Shown: positions 1-11,566 of the stretch, piece after piece
How the letters are laid out: every line of letters begins with the position of its first letter
Position numbering within the stretch: the first letter of the stretch is position 1
From: Rhynchosporium graminicola
Taxonomy: Eukaryota; Ascomycota; Leotiomycetes; Helotiales; Ploettnerulaceae
Direction: 5' to 3'
Length of the DNA: 64,000 bases
Assembly: GCA_900074885.1 (NCBI GenBank)
Contig: FJUW01000013.1
Location: forward strand, 248,001-312,000
Translations under genes and position numbers: made by a program
The notes under the pieces: model-generated
Databases searched by the model: none
The model's input: only the letters and a program-made list of their open reading frames with translations
Told to the model about the DNA's origin: nothing

Positions 1-574
1 TCACAAGATCCCCCAGCAGAGTGTCAAGGTCGAGAGAGATAAGCTAATTGCAGACACAAAAAAGACTTTGGACAAAGAAGAAATACTTCAGGGCTGGCAG
101 GTTGCTTTAAACCAAGAAAAGGCTGTGTTTCAGCGAGAGTCCGAATTGAAGGCAAACAAGCTTGCGGAGCGCGAGTGCTTAGCACAAATTCATGAGCGAC
201 GACTTTACGAGCGTGAGCAGCAGCTCCAAGTCAGAGAGCAAGCCATGAAGGAGGAAGTGGAGAGAGAGGAGCGCATTCATGAGACTGAGCAGAAGCTGCG
301 CAGATGGGAGGAAATCTTAATTAAGAAGGGGCAGGATTTTATTGAGCGAGAGAACAGATATTGGGATGAGAGAGCAATCCTTGTAGCAGACGAAAGACTG
401 TTACAAGACAGAGAGGCAGCTATGGATGAAGCTCAGAAAGCCTTTGACGCTAAGATATCTGACGCCATAGAATCTCTATCAGTCGTGCAGCAAGCCAGGA
501 AGCGAAAAGAACGGTCTGATATTGGCGATCTTGAATGGGAATCGAAGAAGCAACGGACTGAAAACGGATGCTGA
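1..574 (+). CDS. coiled-coil protein, 3' end only
   Basis: The frame is open from base 2 to the TGA at 572-574 with no in-frame ATG that looks like a start, so the gene begins upstream of the window and only its last ~190 codons are here. The protein is almost entirely charged and helical, rich in Glu, Arg, Gln and Lys, with repeated heptad-like runs such as REQQLQVREQ, and ends in a basic patch (ARKRKER) that could be a nuclear localisation signal. No catalytic motif or named domain is visible. Long coiled coils of this sort occur in structural, kinetochore and transport proteins, so no function is assigned. An intron upstream of base 1 cannot be excluded. Confidence 0.55.
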   Translation, partial: HKIPQQSVKVERDKLIADTKKTLDKEEILQGWQVALNQEKAVFQRESELKANKLAERECLAQIHERRLYEREQQLQVREQAMKEEVEREERIHETEQKLRRWEEILIKKGQDFIERENRYWDERAILVADERLLQDREAAMDEAQKAFDAKISDAIESLSVVQQARKRKERSDIGDLEWESKKQRTENGC

Positions 575-2738
575 GTTCCTTGGGATTTATCTCGTAGCCT
601 CGTGGCTTTGTATATCTGCATTTCGATTCTCCTTCTTGCTTTACACGGGCTCTGGGGGACATCTATCGTTTGGGCGTGAAGTAAGGCGTTATATGAGCTT
701 GCGCATACTAGCTTCTCCTCTTGGCTTCCTTCATGATACTGCAATTCATTAGGATAAGGGAATGAGAACTCGATACAACCTGGTCGCACTTATCATTTCG
801 CATCTTTCGTACCGCGCATCTATCTATAGGTTTGGTGATCCGAGTATCGCGAGCTTCTCTTCCTTTTCCCAAATGAGCAAATTATATTACGTCAATTCTC
901 GACTCAACGCAGGGTGTGCTTGCGGATAGAAGCCGCTTCTCTCGCTCTGACCATCAATATTTTGTCTCAATACCTCCCAATTAACACCCTTATAATATCA
1001 TCTCTCGCAAATCTCGGATGCTTTGCTCACTTCAAATCACAAGAGAACTCACTACATCGAAGAAAGGTTCTTCATAACATGACACATCTCCACGGGAAAA
1101 CCCAGGTGCAGGGTGTTCCAGGACCTTACATCCGTCTTATTTCTAATAGAAGGGGATTTGAACTTTGGTGTATCTAACGAGCCTAAATTTCGAGGTCTGG
1201 CAGACAGACGCCTTGGATATTCGAGACGTGTAGTGGAGAAGCAGCCAGACTAGGCGACTGGTGTCAGTTGTGCTTAGCGAGCCACCAGTGAGTCTCGCTT
1301 GACGCAGCCCAAAACAATGGGAAGGGCCAGTGGTAAAATGGGGAAGTCTGGCACTTGACAAGTCTTTTTCCATCCTGGTATCCAATCAATTCCCGTACCA
1401 AAAACTATTTAGATGTCGACATGCCATCTCAGGCTGTAGTCCCTGATCTACCATATCGTCCCCCACTTAACAGACCACGTCCAACTGGAAAACATGCTTT
1501 ACTGACCTGACCGTATAAAGCTTTAGTAATGTTACTGCAATAACATCGCACTTAAGCCAGGCTACGCTGAATGTCGAATGCAGACGAGGTACTTATGGCT
1601 ATAAAGCGAACCAGGCAGGTCAAAAACAACACTATGTTTAACAGACAACCCTCGAGCAGAATCTGAGGGCAGATTGCTTCGAGATCAATCCAGGGTAGGC
1701 TGGGCGACCCTGAGAGTCGTGGCCAGGAGTCAAGTTACCAGATGAGTATCCGAAATCCAGTTAGTGCAGAAGCTGAACCCTTCAAGATAAACTCATTTAA
1801 TGACTCGTGGTTTCCGAGCTCAGGCCAATTCATCTGCAGCGAACGAGAATTGGCAAGGTATAGTTTAAGGTCGCAACTCGATGCTAAAGTCACTAAAACA
1901 TTACAGGACATTGTATGAAGTACTGCTCCAAGGTCCCCTAGTCTTTTCATGACCCTACAAGAGTGAGATATTAGAACTTGTTGCAAGGTTCTCGATTCGC
2001 TTCGCCTAACCAAAATAGATATTCCTAGTCACGTTCTTCTAAGGTCATACAGAGTCCTGACCGAGCTGTCGAATGAGCTGGTCGAATTACAGTTTTGGAA
2101 AGTCTGGTATGATTGGTCCAGCGAACGATTCATCGGAGTATGGGACGCCGTCCAGCCATCCTGGATCTAAAGCCCGACATGACAGGACAGGCTGCAAGCG
2201 GGCCGCTGGACTTAAATCTAAGCTTGACGCAAATCCCCGGGTTTCCTCTCTGGCGAAACAGGGGCACCATGGCTGGGGCTGGGGCTGGGCTACAGGGTAC
2301 GGAAGTACGAAAGTACAATGAAGTCCATCAATTGGCTGTGCCATCTTGTGCTTGCTCACTGCAATAGGCGGCATAAGTAGAGCTGCATAATTCCATTTTT
2401 AGGACGGGGCATTGCTGGTTTTCTTTCGCTTCCAGCACGCTGAGTGGATGAAATACACGGAACGAGCCTCAACCCGCAGCGCTCCGCCCTGTCAGTCAGG
2501 TCGGGGGCTTGCTACAGAAATGTTGAAGATTGACAAGCATGTGCCCTGAAACAGAAAGGATGCGGGCACAGTTTGTAATACTCAACCCGGTCTCTCGGTG
2601 CGCTTCAGTGGCCCACTTCGTGGTCGCTGTCGCTGACCCGTCGTGTGTCTGGTTTTCAATTTCACACATTCGGATTCGTCCCCCTCATGTCAACTTCTAC
2701 TGTTTCCTCCCTTACGTGACGGTATATACTCGCCCTCA
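575..2738. other. intergenic, 2.2 kb
   Basis: No credible gene is seen; the open frames are short and lack fungal coding character. The stretch holds the 3' flank of the coiled-coil gene, one arm of a mutated dispersed repeat (core 1886-1910), a short GGGGCT-type tandem around 2271-2291, and the promoter of the kelch gene with a TATA-like element (GTATATAC) near 2722. Confidence 0.6.
1886..1910 (+). repeat. relic dispersed repeat, copy 1 (core)
   Basis: These 25 bases match 11035-11059 at 23 positions. In the 17 bases upstream, aligned without gaps, 7 match and 8 of the 10 differences are transitions. That pattern resembles old repeats mutated by RIP (repeat-induced point mutation). The full element boundaries are not visible. 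Confidence 0.45.
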
Positions 2739-4794
2739 ATGAGGTTTCAATTATCATTAGGTCTTGCTTGGGCTTCATGCCTTTCAGGTGTGGTAAGCGA
2801 GGAGGCTTCTTCCCTAAAAGCGCGCGAGGAACAAGTCAAGAATGGGAGGATCGCAGAGAGACAGCAGGCAGGCGTCGTCGCCTCCAATATCTTTGTACGC
2901 AGAGGATATCATTCTTGTGAGCACTTCCCCAAACTTTACTGAATCTATCGTACTTGGAATTTGGAAACCGAAATATTGCTAACGATTCCAAGCTGTCGTA
3001 GCGGGTAACTTTGTCTACATTGATGGCGGCGCATTTTCCTATTCTCCAGGAGGACAACTGCAGATCGTGTATTCAACGACAACTTTATCGATTGACATGT
3101 CGAAATCCTGGACAAATTCTTCTGTAGTTATAAATTCAGTCAACAAGCCCAGCGGAGTCCCATATTTTGACGATGGAGACCTCTGGTATAACGAGAAGGA
3201 GAACAGGCTGCAAGAAGGATTCGTTGGCGCAGCTCCACGATTCGATAGCCCCGAGAAAGCCGGCTATCCTCTGGGAATGTGGACCTTCAAGCTTGATGGC
3301 CAAGGAGGAGGAACTTGGAGTCATGATACTGCTGCTACAGATGCGATCGTCAGCGCGAAGTTGACTCGACCCTATCAGGCATTGTCAGCTTTTGGAGGGG
3401 GAGTCGCCCTAACCTTGGGGGGATACGCAAATTCCAGGACAGTCCCGGAAAATGTGAACGTCACCGAGCAGATACCGATTCCTGGCCTTGTGACCTACGA
3501 CATGGCGACCGGGAAATTCACAAATTCGAGCGCTACTGGTTATAATCGTAATGGGACTGCGGAGCGAGGTGTGCTACATTACGTGCCATTTTTTGGTCCC
3601 AAGGGTGTTTTTGTCATCCTCAGCGGTGACGCTTCTCCTCGCAATAGCTATAGCGCTTCAAAGACCATACAGTCCTTCAGTACACTGACACTGTATGACC
3701 CGGCAACCGGTACGTTCTTCAACCAGAGTACGACTGGCAATATTCCGAATGGGCGTATCGAGTTCTGTGCGACTGGAGCGAACTCGACAAACGGGACATA
3801 CGAAATGTGAGTTCAAATTGCTATTAGTAGTTCCCCCGGATCCTGACAAAATATACAGATTCGTCTACGCTGGATGGGGTGGTAATCTGGGATCTTCTGC
3901 GTTGCAATTTGACGAAATGTATATCCTCACACTACCGGCTTTTCAATGGATCAAAGTCCCATATGCTCCTGCCAAACCTAGGCATGGCCTTACCTGCGAA
4001 ACTGTCGGACGTCGGCAGATGCTGGTCATCGGTGGCGTTGATACTTTGCAAGATGATCCGACTCCTGCGGCGAATTCGTTGGACGCGGTGACCTTTTCAA
4101 CCAAAGATCAATTTTCCCAAGGACTTGGTATTTTCGACATGACAGCCTTGAGCTGGTCAAGCGGGTATAATGCAGACGCTCGAGCATATGAACAATCTGC
4201 TCCTGTGAAGAACTACTATGCCTCGAAGTGAGTACCCGGAACCTATTTATTGAAGCATAGAATTAACGACAAACCAGCTCTCGTGAGCCAGCTAATTGGG
4301 GTTCGCCTGCACTCAAGACTTTGTTTTCAGTCACGCATTTCGCCAACTGTAAGCATTTTCCTTTCTTTCCCTTCACAAGACATAGCTGATTCGATTCAGC
4401 TACTAAGCCTGGATCTTCATCTGACCCTGGCACTTCGTCTGCGCCTGCTTCGAGTTCCGGCTCCAGTACAGGCGCAATAGCAGGCGGTGTAGTTGGTGGT
4501 GTCATTGGACTCGCGCTCATCGCCGGCCTAGCCTTCTTCTGCATGCGAAGACGCAAGCGTGCTGCGGCTTCCGAGCTTCCATCTCAAAACCAAGACCCAA
4601 ATTATGCCATGAGTGGGACTGAGATTGGCAGCTCTTATCAAGGCGAGTATAGGGGCGACCACAAACCTTACGCGGCTGTCATGTCTGAGGCGCCTGGTCC
4701 AGATGTGGCCAGGGGTGATGGATCCGCACACGAATTGAACTCTCAACCTCAAGTCTTCGAAATGGATTCGAGGCATCGTCATGAGCTAGCTTGA
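2739..4794 (+). CDS. secreted kelch-type single-pass membrane protein
   Basis: Five exons (2739-2916, 2993-3806, 3859-4227, 4278-4348, 4400-4794) join in frame to 608 residues. Introns have GT-AG ends; the first has a TGCTAAC branch site. Residues 1-19 (MRFQLSLGLAWASCLSG) look like a signal peptide. The ectodomain has kelch-like blades with GG and 'YDMATGKF' type strands, many N-glycosylation sequons, and a late strand reading GRRQMLVIGG. A Ser/Pro-rich stalk (about 480-502) leads to a transmembrane helix at about 503-526, followed by basic MRRRKR and a ~80-residue cytoplasmic tail. The topology is type I. Fungi have many such kelch/galactose-oxidase-fold wall or surface proteins; the ligand is unknown. 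No copper-oxidase active site is evident, so enzyme activity is not claimed. Confidence 0.82.
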
Positions 4795-5831
4795 TCGAAA
4801 AAAAAACCCTCGAAAACACATCGAATCAAAACAGAACTATCTTCCAGGGATACCCATGATCTACTTGCATTTCTCTGCTTTCTAGAATATAGAGCGGGCG
4901 TTGGGATATCTACGGCATAGCAACGAAAGCCGTATGCGGCATTGCAGCAAAGAGCTCGTGTATATAATGTATAGAACATAGCAATCAAAAATGTAGTTAG
5001 TTGCGTCTCTACACAAGCCTCCTGCCTTATAAGAGAGGATAGGATCCACCGTATCGGCCATCTGATAGCTCCAGCATAATCATATTGAGAATCCCAAAAT
5101 ACATTCACTCTTGTCTGTCGATTGTCCCTTTTACCAGACCACTGATTGTAACAGTCTCCCCTTGCAGAACGATTATTCCGTGCCAGGTCAGATAGTCCAT
5201 TTTTACCATGAAGCATGGAATGGCAAAGATGGATGTTAGTAATCTTGATAGCCCCGATCATATCTCCAGGCTAAGTTCGAGTGCATTTTGGAGGCTTGCC
5301 ATCACTATACATCTAGCACTGAAATAGAGACAATCTGCTCGCTTACGGTTCTTTTAGTTTAGTTTTGTTTTGTTTTGTTTTGTTTTGTTTCAGCAAGCGA
5401 GGCCTCGCAATCAAAAGAAGTTCGTGCAAATATATTATTTAAGACCATAAGACACGCACGCTCTTGGAACATACAGTCACTTTTGAGGGGGAAAAAAAGT
5501 GTGCTGAAACTTTAACCCTATGACCTGTATTTACGTATGTGTGGGATAGATACATGCTGGCTTGTCCAGAAAAAAATCCCAAGAAGAACATTCAATATTA
5601 CAGTGGCTCGACTTGTGAACGATGACGACTCAGTAGGGCAGATCTAGATCACTGTTGCTTTACTTCTAACTTACAAGGAAGGTTTTATGATTCAAGGAAG
5701 ACAGTATCCAGTGTTCTTTCCGCACTATTCTTGATGGACATTGAGAAGGTTTCTGCCTCGACTAATTCAATTCCGATGACAACCATGCTCCTGATGTACC
5801 ATACAGATGTGTTCAATTCCCTTCCACAATT
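4795..5831. other. 3' flanks of convergent genes
   Basis: The stretch lies between the stop codons of the kelch gene (plus) and the membrane protein gene (minus). It contains an A-run just after the kelch stop and a TTTTG tandem. A 160-codon minus frame at 4779-5261 overlaps the kelch 3' end and shows no protein-like features. Confidence 0.6.
5363..5390 (+). repeat. TTTTG microsatellite
   Basis: Five tandem TTTTG units plus a trailing TTT lie in the convergent intergenic space, where length changes should be tolerated. Confidence 0.9.
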
Positions 5832-6731
5832 TTAGCAAATTACAATTTTCCATCCCATGAGAAGGACAGTCCACAAAGTGTACAGCGAAACTGATGATAT
5901 TCTGATCGATATTTCACCAGATTTCGCACTAGCGAATCGTATATCACCAGAAATGGTTGCACGCTGGGTGGTTAACGCCTGCTGGCGTGGCTCTCCCAAA
6001 AGATGAGCTTGCGATATGACTGTGGTAGTAGAAGTAGGCGCGAAAGATGTAATTGTAGTTGTATGCGATGTCTCGATGATTATACATGCCAACGTTACGA
6101 CGTCTACAGTTCCTTGTTCTGCGACGCTCAGAATCCTCCCTACTGCAGACGAGGGAATTTGATTGAAGCTAACGCTTCCCAGATTTGCCTCAGATGTAGA
6201 TTGAAGTGTTTGCAGATCGTTCATGGCCATCTTTACCGTCTGTGAGGATGGAGAAGGGAAATCCCTACTTGAGCTAGCTATGGAGCTGGAAATAGTCAAC
6301 GATGATATGTTGGTACCTTTCGTGGCGAGTGGTGTGAAATTAACGTAGACGAATGCATGATGTCTTCTCGAGCTGAAGAAGACGAGTAGTAACGATACTA
6401 CTGTTATCGCAGAAACAAGAAAGAGCCAAGTGACCCATTTATTTAGACCTGATGGCTTTTCAAGAAGAGACGGACTTGGAGGTGGTGTCGGAGCCTGTGG
6501 TCTAATCCCCAAGCGTTTGACGGTCATCATCTGTGCATCCTTTCCCGGAGCTAGATGTGGGGGGTTTGTTTCGAGGGAATCTCGTCCAGAAGTTCGGTCT
6601 GTGTAGGTAGTCTGTGGTGAGATGGGTCGATGATCAGCTGGTACTTCAAGGCTTTCTCGGAATTCACCCGATGGCATAGTTTGCAGTGGTATGGGTTCTT
6701 GCATTGGTTTCTGATGGTCATGAAAAGACAT
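5832..6731 (-). CDS. hypothetical single-pass membrane protein
   Basis: A single open frame of 299 codons starts at the ATG at 6729-6731. Residues 1-95 are Pro/Thr/Ser-rich and polar, without a signal peptide. One strongly hydrophobic segment at about 99-119 is followed by SSRRHH. The remaining ~175 residues are Ser/Thr-rich with potential N-glycosylation sites. The basic residues directly after the helix would favour that side being cytoplasmic, but the glycosylation-like composition of the C-terminal part favours it being outside, so topology is uncertain. The last ~20 residues (LYTLWTVLLMGWKIVIC) are again hydrophobic. I do not recognise the family. A missed intron near the 3' end is possible. 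The gene is convergent with the kelch gene. Confidence 0.55.
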   Translation of the reverse strand: MSFHDHQKPMQEPIPLQTMPSGEFRESLEVPADHRPISPQTTYTDRTSGRDSLETNPPHLAPGKDAQMMTVKRLGIRPQAPTPPPSPSLLEKPSGLNKWVTWLFLVSAITVVSLLLVFFSSRRHHAFVYVNFTPLATKGTNISSLTISSSIASSSRDFPSPSSQTVKMAMNDLQTLQSTSEANLGSVSFNQIPSSAVGRILSVAEQGTVDVVTLACIIIETSHTTTITSFAPTSTTTVISQAHLLGEPRQQALTTQRATISGDIRFASAKSGEISIRISSVSLYTLWTVLLMGWKIVIC

Positions 6732-7694
6732 TCTTGAAGGGCCGGCTTAGCTGGTAGGTTAAATTAATCAATAGAGACGAAGATACGCGTGAAGCTTCAG
6801 AAATAGAACAATCGGTATAGGGAGAATCAGCAGTCTTGTATAACCTGATGATCTGAAAATTACGAAATATTTCGAGGACGAAGACTCCAAATCGTGTTCG
6901 TTGACTGGCTTTGGGCACTAGCTACCTTCCTTGTATCTTGAACTCATTCACAGGAGTGAAAACTCTGTATTCATATCACGGGAATCATTCCTGGCTTTGC
7001 TATAAAAAGGATACAGAGTCACAAATTTCCTTTGGCACTTCTTGTCGGGGTAATATCAGCCCAGAATCGGCCACTTCATTCTGATGCTGATGGGAAGAAT
7101 GCAAGTCTGTATGATCAACCGTGATTCGTGTGCTCTAGCTTTGAGCTTCGCATCCAGTAGTGCACAGGCAATTGTCTTCTGTGACCCGCAAATCGCAATC
7201 TTGCGATCTCAATGTCCAAGTCACCAAATTCTGCTCTGCGTCACTTGACGAAGCTGAAGAGTGTTTTCCGGGGTGAGATGTTAGAGTAAGCTCCAGCATT
7301 ATCGCTGAGAGCGTTGCACCGTACCGTAATATGAGATTGATGTGATGATTTGAAAGTCAACACAAGCGAAACATTTCGAATCCGAAGGGGGTGGGGGGTC
7401 ATACTCAGAGCTAGTCTCTATCAGGCTGCGTCTCCTTCCCTCGACATCACTGTCTATCTTTGAATGGTGCGGCTACGTTATGATCACTCCCAGTGCTCTA
7501 TAACCTTTCACGTTAGAAACGTGTCTTCATTAGAATAGAGAAAGAGCGTCGGCGTTGAAGCCCAGCTAGAGTGGACTAGCGTAAGTATAAACCCACCCTC
7601 AAGATCCATTCCTCTCCCGAATACAATTCTTTCGAACGCACTCTCGAGCAGCCACTTGAAGCACCTCACTCCAAGGCCTTGATTATCGCAATAC
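6732..7694. other. promoter of membrane protein gene and 3' flank of SDR gene
   Basis: No gene is seen. Upstream of the membrane protein start there is a TATA-like TATAAAAAGG at about 7000 on the plus strand only, so its use by the minus gene is not supported. The rest is unremarkable, apart from a short G-run near 7388-7398. Confidence 0.5.
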
Positions 7695-8918
7695 TCAGAT
7701 CACTCCCCACGCTTTATCGATGGGCAATGCAACGCCATTGATAGCTCTTGCTCCATCACTTGCAAGAAATAAGATAACGTTCGCTACTTCGTTCGATGTG
7801 ATGCTCGGCGTTTCACCTACTGGATTATGAAGCTCCCAGATTGGTCTTAGAAGGTGCTTAGCTCTAGTTCTCGAAACTGGATCATGGATAAAGGTCGACT
7901 TACCGGAGAGCAGCGAAACCAGCTTCGTCAAAATGGTCGTTCTTCTCGAAAGCTTTGACGTTCGTTTCCATTGCTAGGTATTTTGTTAAAAAGTCCGTCT
8001 TCTCGATCCACCACCAGGTAAAGAGAATCGAGTTGAAGCGAATAAGGTGCAGATGTGTGGCGGAGGATAAAGACTTACTCCCAGGTAAAACTGCATTGCA
8101 TCTGATCCCCTCGTCCCTGAATCTCCATGCCGTGTGCTTCGTCACTCCTAACAGACCATGCTTAGAAGTCGTGTATGCCAAACCTGCTGTAGCACCACTG
8201 ATAGCCGCCTTGCTAGCTACATTGATGATAGAACCATTCTGCTTGGCTTTCATGAATGGAATGACAGCGCGGATCATCCTTGTTGGCACCGTAAGGTTTA
8301 CACTCACTAAGAAACGTGTGAGTCAGTGATGACCAAATCAAGAGGGCCTCGAGGGAAGGACAAGAAACGTCTCGAAAACATCTGAAGATACTCAAAAAAA
8401 AAAAATTGAACTTCTGGGCTAGTCCATTACCTACTGATACGTGACCATTCAGCATCGCTGAAGACGTCTATTGCTTCGAAGGCGTCCATGACACCAGCTA
8501 CATTCGCTAGTACGTCTATTTTTGGGCTTTTGATGTCAGAACAGTCCCTCATAGCGAGGACAATACTTCCACTCAATCTACTGTCCACGATGACAAAGGA
8601 GAGAAAGTTACAACTCATCTAACAAACCTACCCGAACTTCGCAACGCAAATCCTAACCACCTCATCACACTCGCCATCTTCCGTCAGATCACCTCTGTGA
8701 AAGTGGAACCTCTCCTGGTCACGCTGGTCAATCTTCGCATATTCCATGTCCACAATGTCGACGCCGAGGACTTCGTATTGGTGGCTGAGGAAAAGTTGAA
8801 TCGTGGCTAGACCGACACCTGACGCGCATCCGGTTATGATGGCCACTTTTCCGAAGCCGATTACGTCGATTGTACGTTGTGGTAGGATGTTTGTGCCATC
8901 GTGGTAATTGAACGGCAT
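7695..8918 (-). CDS. short-chain dehydrogenase/reductase (SDR)
   Basis: Five exons (8918-8632, 8526-8435, 8306-8079, 7973-7904, 7863-7695) join to 281 residues, a normal SDR length. The cofactor-binding motif TGCASGVG is near residue 31, followed by a β2 ending in 'GVDIVDM', whose acidic residue favours NAD(H). NVAG replaces the usual NNAG. The exon 2/3 junction restores the family signature WSRIMSVNL. The catalytic Ser lies in IINVASKAA and the YTTSK motif supplies Tyr and Lys; LPGT follows. The first three introns are 105, 128 and 105 nt, while the last must be only 40 nt to avoid stops. The substrate cannot be read from sequence. The neighbouring kinase gene on the same strand is separated by 454 bp, so co-regulation is only a possibility. 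Confidence 0.87.
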
Positions 8919-9372
8919 TTTTTGGCTCAGATGGTCGACTAAGTTGAGTAATTGGGTGGTGGTGGTGGTGGTGGTGGTGATGGTAGCAGAACAAATTTCA
9001 AGAGGATGATGGCCAAGGCAGATGTCAAGAGCTTGGTAAGCGTGTAAAGTGAAGTCAGGTTCGATATATTGACTTGTAAGAAGTGAACGGATAGAGCTGA
9101 TAGAAATTCATATTTTGCAGTTCTTCACGTCAAGCGGGCTCGGGTGAGGAGGAATCGTATGACCTTTTGGCGGTTTCGCCACCGACTCCTAAACGGCCGG
9201 TGGAAACGCGGGGTTCTAGGGTAAAATCTTGCAATTATGACTTGACAATCAAAGTTTTGTGACTTGTGATAGTTATGACCGATTGCGAGGTAAGTCATTC
9301 TCACCGGAGACGAAATGGACTAGCCTCGATGAAAGCTACATTGTCAGGGTATTCATAGATCTCCATTTTGCA
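8919..9372. other. promoter of SDR gene
   Basis: A 454-bp gap lies between the APH-kinase stop and the SDR start. It contains a GGT tandem just upstream of the SDR ATG and otherwise nothing recognisable. Confidence 0.6.
8955..8978 (+). repeat. GGT trinucleotide tandem (8 units)
   Basis: Eight perfect GGT units (CCA/ACC on the sense strand of the SDR gene) lie about 40 nt 5' of its ATG, in the likely leader. Confidence 0.9.
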
Positions 9373-10603
9373 TCAATGAAACAGACATCCCAAAGGCCCA
9401 TTCTGAAAGAAAGTCCTATCACTCTCCCAAGCTCTGATAACCCAGTCCCTTCCGACCTTCACAACACCCTCAACCTGCTCTACCGTTCCCCAACCCTGCA
9501 CTCTCGAACCCCAACACATCAAATGAGTCCCAGCATGAATAGCAGTCTTAAACGCCAACTTCTCATCTATCACCCCGTATCCTTGCATGAAAGCTTCGAT
9601 GAGCCAAAAACCCGCATCAATATCTTTGAAGTGCTTCAGCTCGAAGAGCTCTGCGAACATTTGACCAAGATCATATGCGGGCGAGGCGACTTGACTGAGC
9701 TCCCAATCGATGATGAAGACTGTTATAGCATCTTTGACGTCGGGACTAGGCCCATCTGGCAAGAGAACACTATGACATTGTCAATTTCAATGTCTGAATA
9801 GGCCCTGACCTAGACATCATATTGAGGCAAGGTAGAAAGAAACTCACTTCCCACTCCAGAAGTCCCCATGAATAAGAACAGCATCCTCACCACCCAGCTC
9901 GCCCCTCCTCTCATCCCTAATCTTCTCAAAAATCTCCTTGCTTCCTCCAAGGATTTTCGGGAACCGCTCCACGGTAGCAACAAGCGTCTCATAGTTGATG
10001 CTAAATTTCAGATCACGCATAGCTATATTACCCTTCATCTTCTCTACTAGGTCTTTCTGTTCATCAGCCTGAGCCCAAACATGGAAGTTCCGCGTCCAGA
10101 GACCGAGGGCATGACCTAAACGCGCGCACTGCGGGCGAGAGAGTGATAGAGCGTGTTGAAGAATATAGCTCTTTAGGTCTAGGGAGGAGGGGAGATCGCT
10201 GTAGATTTGAGTATTGGTAGATGGCGAGAAGAGGTGCATGATAGGTGTTTGGACGGTGATACTGGAATGTGTTGCTGGTGGCAAGGTTGAGAGAGCTGTA
10301 AGTATTGTTTGTTCGTAATCCTATCTCTGTCAGAACAAATCAGATCTCAATGGCTCGAGCAGAGGTGCATCTTACACATCTTGTAGTCGTCAACTTGAAG
10401 CCCGGACTTTGGGCTACATAGCCTTCAGTGTGTTTTACAACCACTGTTTTGGTGCCATCTGAGAGAGGTGTGGCCAGTGTGCCGCGGTACACGAAATTTG
10501 CTGTCCCCCCGGACAATTTGGTGAGACAAATACATGCGTAAGCACTGTTTATGAGACTGCTCTTAACCTTGAGCATCATCTCCTCTTGAGGTCTGGCTTC
10601 CAT
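9373..10603 (-). CDS. APH-fold small-molecule kinase (phosphotransferase family)
   Basis: Three exons (10603-10376, 10320-9848, 9769-9373) join in frame to 365 residues. The N-lobe has a Gly-rich loop (LSGGTANFVYRG) and the ATP-binding Lys in VVVKH. Joining exons 2 and 3 creates the catalytic loop HGDFWSGN, the HxDxxxxN pattern of aminoglycoside/choline/methylthioribose kinases. IIDWE then supplies the metal-binding Asp. The protein should phosphorylate a small hydroxylated metabolite. It resembles the fungal phosphotransferase-enzyme-family proteins often labelled methylthioribose-kinase-like, but the substrate is unproven. The start was chosen because it is the first ATG before the kinase fold. 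Resistance is not implied: fungi carry many APH paralogues. Confidence 0.87.
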
Positions 10604-11566
10604 GATAGTCGCTTGTAAAGAGTTTGGTAAGTGACGGAGCTGGGTGAGTGATTTGTAGATTCGATGCCGGCAAGACTTGTTTGACCAGGTGAGAACCCAC
10701 TATTGTATCTATGTGAGAGTGAAAGACTTTCCGAAATCGAAAGGCTCGAAAGAAAAATGAGAACATTCGCGAGGAGAGAAATGCCGAAGGGAGTACAATC
10801 ATCCATGAGTCACGCCGGCGATATCAAGGTTCAGATGCATCAAAGGACAATTGGAAAGAGGGGTAGAGATCGTCTTTCAGAAACAATCCAATTGAACGCA
10901 CTGGATGTAATGATCAAAAGTAGCCACTCTTAGGAGGTTATCTAGCCGAGGCGAATCCAATTCTTACGAGTAAGTAAGACCTTGCCTGAGATACTAGGTG
11001 GAGAGGACCAACTAAAAAGTGAGGACTCAGTATCAAAGTCACGAAAATATTACAGGACAACACCAGAAGCCAAATCTGAGTGCCATAGAAGATTTAGATA
11101 AAATTTGTTAGGTCTTAAAAGACGAAGTTCCTGAACCGCTTCGCCGGAGATAAAGTTGCCTGGCCTCAATCTGGAGTGCAACACAAACAGAGTAAGTCGC
11201 CAAGGAGTGAGTGCTTAGGCTTTAGCCTGTGGTAGCACTAGCCTTTTGTGGACCATCTTCAATGTATAACTATCCTGTACCTGAGTATCCACGAGTATAT
11301 ATTAGCTTAAGAATAGAAAGGAGATATCCGAATAGGTTTCATTCGCTCATCTCTCATAAGCCATCTTAAACGAATACATGCTGCCCTTGCCTAATATCCC
11401 TTTTCTCGACCAGCGCCACAATCCGCTCTAGCTATGCAATCGACCACCCAGCCAGCTATCAAGCTTAAAATCAACTCCATCCGTCCACCCAGTGAAATGC
11501 TTAGGGGGCAAACGCCATGCTAAAAGATCTGCAATAAATGATACTTTTTGAACAACAGTAGTAGGA
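10604..11566. other. intergenic with repeat relic
   Basis: This is the promoter of the kinase gene plus the 3' flank of EDC3. It contains the second arm of the mutated repeat (core 11035-11059). No coding frame is credible. Confidence 0.6.
11035..11059 (+). repeat. relic dispersed repeat, copy 2 (core)
   Basis: The core matches 1886-1910 at 23 of 25 positions in the same orientation, 9,149 bp away. Flanking similarity is weaker and dominated by transitions, suggesting an old, RIP-mutated repeat. Confidence 0.45.

Noticed and set aside
4779..5261. 160-codon minus-strand frame
   Set aside because: It overlaps the kelch 3' end, has no domain, and contains poly-F/K from a simple A-run.
7695..10603. 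Biosynthetic gene cluster from the SDR and APH-kinase pair
   Set aside because: No backbone synthase, transporter or pathway regulator nearby; two common families side by side are not enough.
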